From Actinomycetospora cinnamomea (GTDB taxonomy: Bacteria > Actinomycetota > Actinomycetes > Mycobacteriales > Pseudonocardiaceae), in contig NZ_QEKW01000004.1 of NCBI RefSeq assembly GCF_003096675.1, positions 248,001 to 312,000 of the forward strand: a stretch of 64,000 nt of DNA, in the 5' to 3' direction. The notes beneath the pieces were generated by a model that saw only the letters and a list, made by a program, of their open reading frames with translations, searched no databases and was not told the origin of the DNA. The number at the start of each line of letters is the position of its first letter. Positions within the stretch are counted from its first letter, which is position 1. Of this stretch, positions 59,498-64,000 are shown piece after piece. Both the position numbers and the translations under genes were made by a program.

Positions 59498-60876
59498 GGG
59501 TCGGGCAGCCAGGAACCGTGGAAGCCCGCGGGGACGCCGCGGGGGAGGGTCACGGCGGCGACGGGGGCGCCGGCGACGTCGGTCGCGTCGAGCACCAGCA
59601 GTCGCGAGGCGCGGCCGTCGCGGGTCGTCGTGATCGTCAGCAGCCAGCCGTCGTCCTCGGCCCGGTCGGACACCGTGCCCGACGGCGAGGACGGCACGAA
59701 CACCGCCTCGCCCGCCGTGACGTCCGGGCCCAGCTCGTGGCTGGTCAGCGTGCCGTCGGCGTCGACCTTGACCACCGCGCCCGCCCGCTCGCCGCGCGCG
59801 CCCCGGTCGGCGATCGCGTAGCGCCACCGCGACGCCCGCCCGACCCGCGACTCGTCGAGCGTCGGGAACTCGACGCCCCGGTCCTCCAGCGTGGTCTCGC
59901 ACACCGAACCGTCCCGCGGGTCGAGCACCCAGCGGTGCATCCGCGCGGCGCCGGTGGCCGCGGCGGCCGCGGCCGGGTCGCCCGGGACCGGCCCGCCCCA
60001 CATCACCCCCACGTCCGCCGGCGCGTAGCGCGCGCCGTCGACCACCACGCGGCCCTCGGCGTCGGTGGACGCGCCGCCGACGTGGAACACGTAGCAGGGG
60101 TCGACGTCGAACCACGTCACCGCGCACGCTGGGTCGTCCTGGCGCATCACGCCCAGCCGCGCGCCGTAGGCCTCGTCCCACCCGAACGGCATGCCGGTGG
60201 CCATCCGCTCCCACTGGAACGTCATCGGCAGGTCGAGCCAGACGACGTGCTCGGCGGTGACCGCGAAGTCGTGCATCATCGTCGGCCCCGCGACCGCGAC
60301 CTCCCGGCTGGTCAGCTCCGTGCCGTCGGCGGAGAGCCGGTGGTAGGTCAGGTGCGGCGGGAACGGTGAGTAGCCGAAGAAGTGCAGGTCGCCGGTGTCC
60401 GGGTCGGTCTTGGGGTGCGCGGTCATCGCCGTCGTGAGCCGCCCGCCGAAGTCGCAGGGACCGACCGTGCCCAGCGCGCGGTCCACCTCGTACGGCAGCC
60501 CGTTCTCCACCAGCGCGAGCAGCCGTCCCGCGTGCTCGATCACGTGGGTGTTGGCGGGCACGGCCGTGAGGTCGACGCCCGCCTCGGACAGGAACGGGTG
60601 GCCCTCGAGCGCGCGGGTGCGCACCCAGCGGTTCCGGTACCACTCCGCGCGCCCCTCGCGCAGCCGCACGCCGTGCAGCATCCCGTGGGCGGTGAACAGG
60701 TGGCCCGGCTCCTCGCCGGGCAGCCGGTTCGGGCCGTTGCGCAGGTAGCGGCCCGTGAGCTCGGGCGGCAGCGTGCCCTCGACGGGCAGGTCGACGGCGT
60801 CGATCTCGTCGGGCACCGGCGCGAAGCGCCCGCCCAGCTCGGGACGCCGGCCGATCTCGGTGGGGCTGCTCGTCAT
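59488..60876 (-). CDS. Carotenoid oxygenase (RPE65/CCD family)
   Basis: A 462-residue non-heme iron dioxygenase. The four iron histidines are His154 (TAHPKTDPDTGD), His202 (MMHDFAVTAEHV), His265 (YVFHVGGA) and His453 (GFHGSWLPD). GRYLRNGPNRLPGEEPGHLF opens the propeller. It cleaves a double bond in a carotenoid or stilbene-like substrate with oxygen. No signal peptide. ATG 60876 lies 7 nt after a conserved promoter-operator that is shared with the gene at 61472, and padR is divergent. Confidence 0.93.
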   Translation of the reverse strand: MTSSPTEIGRRPELGGRFAPVPDEIDAVDLPVEGTLPPELTGRYLRNGPNRLPGEEPGHLFTAHGMLHGVRLREGRAEWYRNRWVRTRALEGHPFLSEAGVDLTAVPANTHVIEHAGRLLALVENGLPYEVDRALGTVGPCDFGGRLTTAMTAHPKTDPDTGDLHFFGYSPFPPHLTYHRLSADGTELTSREVAVAGPTMMHDFAVTAEHVVWLDLPMTFQWERMATGMPFGWDEAYGARLGVMRQDDPACAVTWFDVDPCYVFHVGGASTDAEGRVVVDGARYAPADVGVMWGGPVPGDPAAAAAATGAARMHRWVLDPRDGSVCETTLEDRGVEFPTLDESRVGRASRWRYAIADRGARGERAGAVVKVDADGTLTSHELGPDVTAGEAVFVPSSPSGTVSDRAEDDGWLLTITTTRDGRASRLLVLDATDVAGAPVAAVTLPRGVPAGFHGSWLPDPRA

Positions 60877-60882
60877 CCCGCC

Positions 60883-60914
60883 AGCGTCAACCTGTCACGA
60901 TGGACATGTCAACC
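60883..60914 (-). promoter_or_regulatory. Promoter-operator copy 1 (carotenoid oxygenase/padR)
   Basis: Plus-strand AGCGTCAACCTGTC, then GGACATGTCAACC. On the minus strand this gives TTGACA (-35) and, 17 nt on, TGACGC 7 nt before the ATG, so a leaderless transcript is likely. The copy at 62153 matches in 26 of 32 positions with the same 7-nt distance to the start. Confidence 0.65.
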
Positions 60915-60928
60915 CGGACTGGTAGCGT
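60901..60928 (+). promoter_or_regulatory. padR promoter
   Basis: TGGACA (60901-60906), 16-nt spacer, TAGCGT (60923-60928), six nt before ATG 60935. The spacer holds the operator half ATGTCAACC, so PadR should repress itself here. Confidence 0.5.
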
Positions 60929-60934
60929 CGTCGC

Positions 60935-61471
60935 ATGTCGCTGCGCCACGCCCTGCTGGGTCTGCTCGCGCAGGGGCCGGCCAGCGGGTACGACCTCACG
61001 CGCACCTTCGACGGCAGCCTCGGACGCTACGCGTGGCAGGCCGGGCACAGCCGGATCTATCCCGAGCTGAACAAGATGGCCGACGCGGGTCTGGTGGTGG
61101 TCGACGAGACCGGCCCGCGGGGGCGCAAGACCTACGCCCTCACCGACGACGGGCGCACGGAGCTGCGCCGCTGGATGCTGCACTGGCCCGAGCAGACGAC
61201 GGTGCGCGACGAGACCGTGCTGCGCATGTTCCTCGTCCAGTCGCTCGAGCCCGACGACGCGCGCCGCCTGCTCGAGGGCATCGCCGAGCACTGCGCCCGC
61301 GAGCTCCAGCGCCTGCGGCCGCTGATGGACGAGCTCGACGCCGAGCACGACCCGCACGAGCCGGTGCCGTTCGGTCGGCTGGCCGGCGAGTACGGCGTGC
61401 GCCAGTACGAGGCCGTGCACGGCTGGGCCCTCTGGAGCCTGGAGCGGCTGGCGGCGACCGTCCCGAGCTGA
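60935..61471 (+). CDS. PadR-family repressor
   Basis: A 178-residue PadR regulator. Winged helix: LRHALLGLLAQGPASGYDLT, SRIYPELNKMADAGLVVVDE and GRKTYALTDDGRTELRRWM; a C-terminal helical dimerisation part (about 100-175, Vir_act_alpha_C type). It is divergent from the carotenoid oxygenase gene and tail-to-tail with the VC0807-type gene (stops adjacent), both of which carry the same operator, so it is likely to control both. ATG 60935. Confidence 0.91.
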   Translation: MSLRHALLGLLAQGPASGYDLTRTFDGSLGRYAWQAGHSRIYPELNKMADAGLVVVDETGPRGRKTYALTDDGRTELRRWMLHWPEQTTVRDETVLRMFLVQSLEPDDARRLLEGIAEHCARELQRLRPLMDELDAEHDPHEPVPFGRLAGEYGVRQYEAVHGWALWSLERLAATVPS

Positions 61472-62146
61472 TCAGGCGTTTGCGTGGTGCTCCTCGGCCC
61501 ACGCGCGCGCCCTGGCGCCGGTGCGCGCGCCGTACCAGCCGTTCCAGATCGACAGCCCGACGATCACCGTCACCATCATCGCCGTCGAGACCCCGACCAT
61601 GACGTCGATCGGCAGCAGGTAGATCAACGGGATGCGCAGGGTGGCCTCGAGCAGCAGCCCGACGCCCCACACCACCGCGCTGAGCCGGAACGTGTGCCGT
61701 ACCGGCGGGATCGTCCGGTAGTACTCCTCCATCTCCCGGGCCTGGCGCGGCTGCCACGTCTGGAACGCCGAGAGCGTCAGCGGCTTGCGGGAGAACAGGC
61801 TCGCGAGGAAGACGAGGCCGACCAGGGCCGTGCCGAACGAGTCCTTGACCAGCAGGAACCGGGGGTCGCCACCGACGAACGCCAGCGCGAGCCCGAGCCC
61901 GAACACCGCGAGCATCACCGCGGCGAACCACGTGACCTCGCGCGCCCGCACCGCCACCCACACCAGCCGCAGGCCCGCCGCGAGCGTCGCGACGAGCAGC
62001 GCGACCCAGTCGGACGCGCCGAGCAGGTGCAGCGCGTAGTAGCCGACGAGCGGCACGCCGACGTCCCAGAGCAGCCCCGAGAACTGGCGCAGCCCGGGGC
62101 GCTGCGGCTCGTCGGCCTCGACGGTGGTCGACGTCTCCTGCTCCAC
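61472..62146 (-). CDS. VC0807/IspA-type membrane protein
   Basis: A 224-residue protein with about six membrane helices: LLWDVGVPLVGYYALHLLGA, WFAAVMLAVFGLGLALAFVG, SFGTALVGLVFLASLFSRKP, VVWGVGLLLEATLRIPLIYL. It matches the VC0807-type family, related to intracellular septation protein A; a transporter or membrane-stress role is possible. GTG 62146 is chosen because it lies exactly 7 nt after the operator, as in the carotenoid oxygenase gene. Its stop touches the padR stop. Confidence 0.75.
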   Translation of the reverse strand: MEQETSTTVEADEPQRPGLRQFSGLLWDVGVPLVGYYALHLLGASDWVALLVATLAAGLRLVWVAVRAREVTWFAAVMLAVFGLGLALAFVGGDPRFLLVKDSFGTALVGLVFLASLFSRKPLTLSAFQTWQPRQAREMEEYYRTIPPVRHTFRLSAVVWGVGLLLEATLRIPLIYLLPIDVMVGVSTAMMVTVIVGLSIWNGWYGARTGARARAWAEEHHANA

Positions 62147-62152
62147 GACGCC

Positions 62153-62184
62153 AGCGTCCACCTGTCCGCAGCGACATGTCAACC
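62153..62184 (-). promoter_or_regulatory. Promoter-operator copy 2 (VC0807-type gene)
   Basis: Plus-strand AGCGTCCACCTGTC ... CGACATGTCAACC, same order and spacing as at 60883, followed by a further GGACATGTCAG at 62186-62196 that runs into the response-regulator stop. The minus strand has TTGACA as -35. Confidence 0.62.
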
Positions 62185-62192
62185 AGGACATG

Positions 62193-62831
62193 TCAGTCAT
62201 CGGTGTCGAGACCCTGCTCGATGGCGTAGCGGGTGAGCTCCACGCGGTTGGCCAGCTGGAGCTTGCGCAGGGAGTTCTGGACGTGGTTCTCCACGGTGCG
62301 GTGCGACAGCGTCAGGCGCGACGCGATCGCCCGCGCCGTCAGGCCCTTCGCCACGAGGCGCAGCACCTCGGTCTCCCGCGGGGTCAGGCGCGGCTCGTCG
62401 GGCCCGACGCCCTCCAGCCGCCGGTACTCGCCGAGCACCAGCCCGGCCAGGCCCGGGGAGAACACGGCCTGTCCGGCGGCGGTCCGCGTGACGGCGTCGA
62501 CCAGCTCGTCGAGCCCGGCCGACTTCACCAGGTAGCCCGACGCCCCGGCCCGCACGGCGCCGAGGACGTCGCCGTGCTCGGCGCTCGCCGAGAGCACGAG
62601 CACCCGGGTGTCGGGCAGCGCCGCCCGGATGCGTGCCGTCGCCTCCGCCCCCGAGAGCTGCGGCAGCTGCAGGTCCATGAGCACGACGTCCGGGCGCGTC
62701 GCCGGCGCGATCCGCACGGCGGCGGCCCCGTCGGGGGCGGTGGCGACGACGTCGACGCCCCGCTCGGCGAGGTCGCGGGCGACGCCCTCGCGCCAGATCG
62801 GGTGGTCGTCGACGACCATGACGCGGACCAT
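62193..62831 (-). CDS. NarL/LuxR-type response regulator
   Basis: A 212-residue response regulator. Receiver domain 1-120 with VMVVDDH (Asp8, Asp9), VVLMDLQLPQ (Asp53, the phosphorylation site) and GYLVKSAG (Lys). LuxR helix-turn-helix at about 145-205: PRLTPRETEVLRLVAKGLTA and LSHRTVENHVQNSLRKLQL. Start ATG 62831 shares one base with the kinase stop (TGATG). Partner of the kinase upstream. Confidence 0.93.
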   Translation of the reverse strand: MVRVMVVDDHPIWREGVARDLAERGVDVVATAPDGAAAVRIAPATRPDVVLMDLQLPQLSGAEATARIRAALPDTRVLVLSASAEHGDVLGAVRAGASGYLVKSAGLDELVDAVTRTAAGQAVFSPGLAGLVLGEYRRLEGVGPDEPRLTPRETEVLRLVAKGLTARAIASRLTLSHRTVENHVQNSLRKLQLANRVELTRYAIEQGLDTDD

Positions 62832-63958
62832 CAAACCTCCCTCCGCGGCACGTGGATCTCCCACTCCGTCCCCTCGCCCGGCGCGGTGTGCAGTGCCAGG
62901 GTGCCGCCGAGCGCGGCGACGCGACCCCGGATCGAGCCGGCGACGCCGAGGTGGCCCTGCGCGGCGGCCTCCTCGAGCCGGCCCTCGGGGATCCCGATGC
63001 CGTCGTCGCGCACGCTCACGGTGACGCCCGTGTCGTCGTCCTCGACGAGCACCCACAGGCCCGCGTCGGCCCCGGCGTGCGTCGCGGCGTTGGCCGCGGC
63101 CTCGCGCACCACCGCGGCCAGCTCGTCGGCGTCGGCCGCGGGCAGCAGCACCGGTCCGGCCGGCACCGCCAGCGACGCCCGGGCCGGCAGCGCACCCCCG
63201 AGGCGGGCGGCGAGGTCGACGGTGCCGTCCTCGCGCGGCGCCGGCGACGAGGTGATCAGCCGGCGCAGCGCCACCTCCTGCTCGCCGGCCAGGCGCGCGA
63301 GCTCCGGGGCCGGGAGCTCGTCGCCGCGGCGCCGGACGAGCGCGAGCACCTGGAGCACGCCGTCGTGGATGTCGCGCGCGAGCCGTTCGCGCTCGGCCGT
63401 CGCCGCCTCTCGGGCCGCCGCGGCGCGCAGCCGTTCGGTGGAGCGACGCATGGTGTCGGCGGCGAGGCCGACCGCGAGGCCCGCCACCAGCAGCAGCTGC
63501 GCGTCGAAGAGCAGGGCGCCGTCGACCGTGCGGCGCACCCCGAACAGCACCCCGAGGGTGACCACGGCGCCCGCGAGGCCGCCGCGCCACCCGAGGGCGA
63601 CGGCCAGCGCGAGCACCGGCCCCGCCGACCACACGGTCGTGATCACCGCCCCGCCCGCGGCGACCCGCTCCGGGGTCTCCACCAGCAGCGTCGACGCCGT
63701 CGCGAGTGCGGTGAGCCCGAGGTCGACGACGGCCGTCGCCGGGTCGCCGGTGCGCAGGTAGCGCCACGAGGACACCGCCGTCCACACCGCCATGCCGACG
63801 AGGACCGCGACGCCGAGCGCCGGGCGCGCCCAGGCGTCGAACGCCCGGACGAGGTTGACCACCGCCGCGGCGAGCGCCACCACGCGGTAGACGACGAGGC
63901 CCCGCCAGAGCGGCGCGAGGTCGGGGTGCGCCCGGGCGCGCGCGGCAGAGGCGATCAC
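62831..63958 (-). CDS. NarL-type sensor histidine kinase (MacS-like)
   Basis: A 375-residue membrane kinase. Four to six helices (about 20-170), then the HisKA_3 part ERERLARDIHDGVLQVLALV with phospho-acceptor His198, and the ATPase part with REAAANAATHAG (N box), VRDDGIGIPEG and GHLGVAGSIRGRVAALGGTL. The N-terminal helices resemble the DUF5931/MacS type. GTG 63958 is one of three tandem copies of GTGATCGCC, see the repeat feature; start not certain. Confidence 0.9.
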   Translation of the reverse strand: MIASAARARAHPDLAPLWRGLVVYRVVALAAAVVNLVRAFDAWARPALGVAVLVGMAVWTAVSSWRYLRTGDPATAVVDLGLTALATASTLLVETPERVAAGGAVITTVWSAGPVLALAVALGWRGGLAGAVVTLGVLFGVRRTVDGALLFDAQLLLVAGLAVGLAADTMRRSTERLRAAAAREAATAERERLARDIHDGVLQVLALVRRRGDELPAPELARLAGEQEVALRRLITSSPAPREDGTVDLAARLGGALPARASLAVPAGPVLLPAADADELAAVVREAAANAATHAGADAGLWVLVEDDDTGVTVSVRDDGIGIPEGRLEEAAAQGHLGVAGSIRGRVAALGGTLALHTAPGEGTEWEIHVPRREV

Positions 63959-63980
63959 GGGGCGATCACGAGGCGATCAC
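63950..63980 (-). repeat. Three tandem GTGATCGCC copies at the kinase start
   Basis: On the minus strand GTGATCGCC occurs at 63980-63972, 63969-63961 and 63958-63950, spaced 11 nt. GGGAGG lies five to six nt before the first copy, yet that GTG opens only GTG ATC GCC TCG TGA, and the second GTG ATC GCC CCG TGA; the third opens the kinase. Confidence 0.85.
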
Positions 63981-64000
63981 GGGACCTCCCGGGGCGGGGA

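Noticed and set aside
1-64000. CRISPR array, prophage or intact insertion sequence
   Set aside because: No regular repeat-spacer pattern, transposase with DDE motif, or phage structural gene was found.

Overview
The window is very GC-rich DNA (roughly 70-75% by eye, with strong G/C third-position bias, many GTG starts and 1-4 nt gene overlaps) from an actinomycete. A recC-recB-recD operon, a PE/ESX-like plus DUF3558 lipoprotein pair, LGFP/PGRP cell-wall amidase and TipA-like MerR regulator point to a Pseudonocardiaceae-type organism (inference; no rRNA or tRNA gene is present to prove it).

Region 1 (1-25.5 kb) is accessory in character. It opens with the edge of an ACC-deaminase gene under a GntR regulator and a short-chain dehydrogenase. 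A defence-like stretch follows: a DUF6247/RelE-type toxin-antitoxin pair, an EcsC-family protein, a PLD-nuclease/DEAD helicase/DUF3427 protein, a TetR-SDR divergent pair with two matching palindromic operators, a VapBC module, a decayed NERD-domain gene, a HicAB module, and a complete type II Wadjet operon (jetA-jetB-jetC-jetD, 10.5-18.5 kb), the standout system here. After it come an FAD-linked oxidase with a LuxR/TPR regulator, a PIN/Phd toxin-antitoxin pair, a GH172 (DUF2961) glycosidase facing a DUF4253 protein, and an orphan antitoxin followed by a deleted vapC. Several small genes in this stretch carry frameshifts, paired compensating frameshifts or in-frame stops.

Region 2 (25.5-33.4 kb) holds a lipoprotein of the exo/endonuclease/phosphatase fold, a ferric-reductase-like flavoprotein, a Nudix hydrolase, an RNA 2'-phosphotransferase (kptA) divergent from a LigD-type polymerase domain, a GAF-GGDEF cyclase, a BKACE-family enzyme, and small membrane or unknown proteins next to a decayed serine hydrolase.

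Region 3 (33.4-43.7 kb) has a one-strand catabolic cluster (LysR, MetE-like enzyme, FAA hydrolase, metallo-beta-lactamase-fold hydrolase, amidohydrolase), then a divergent three-gene operon SDR / QueA-like / ABM-like with 4 nt overlaps, a TipA-like regulator, and a lower-GC two-gene cassette (PE/ESX-like protein and DUF3558 lipoprotein) bracketed by two nearly identical hairpins.

Region 4 (43.7-64 kb) looks chromosomal: recCBD, a small membrane protein, a carboxylesterase, a second EcsC protein with an MFS exporter, a secreted PGRP amidase, a SirB1/transglutaminase-like protein, a 44-bp perfect palindrome holding the stop codons of two convergent genes, a carotenoid oxygenase and a VC0807-type membrane protein that share a duplicated promoter-operator next to padR, and a NarL-type two-component system with an odd tandem-repeat leader. 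No CRISPR array, rRNA, tRNA or intact insertion sequence was seen.
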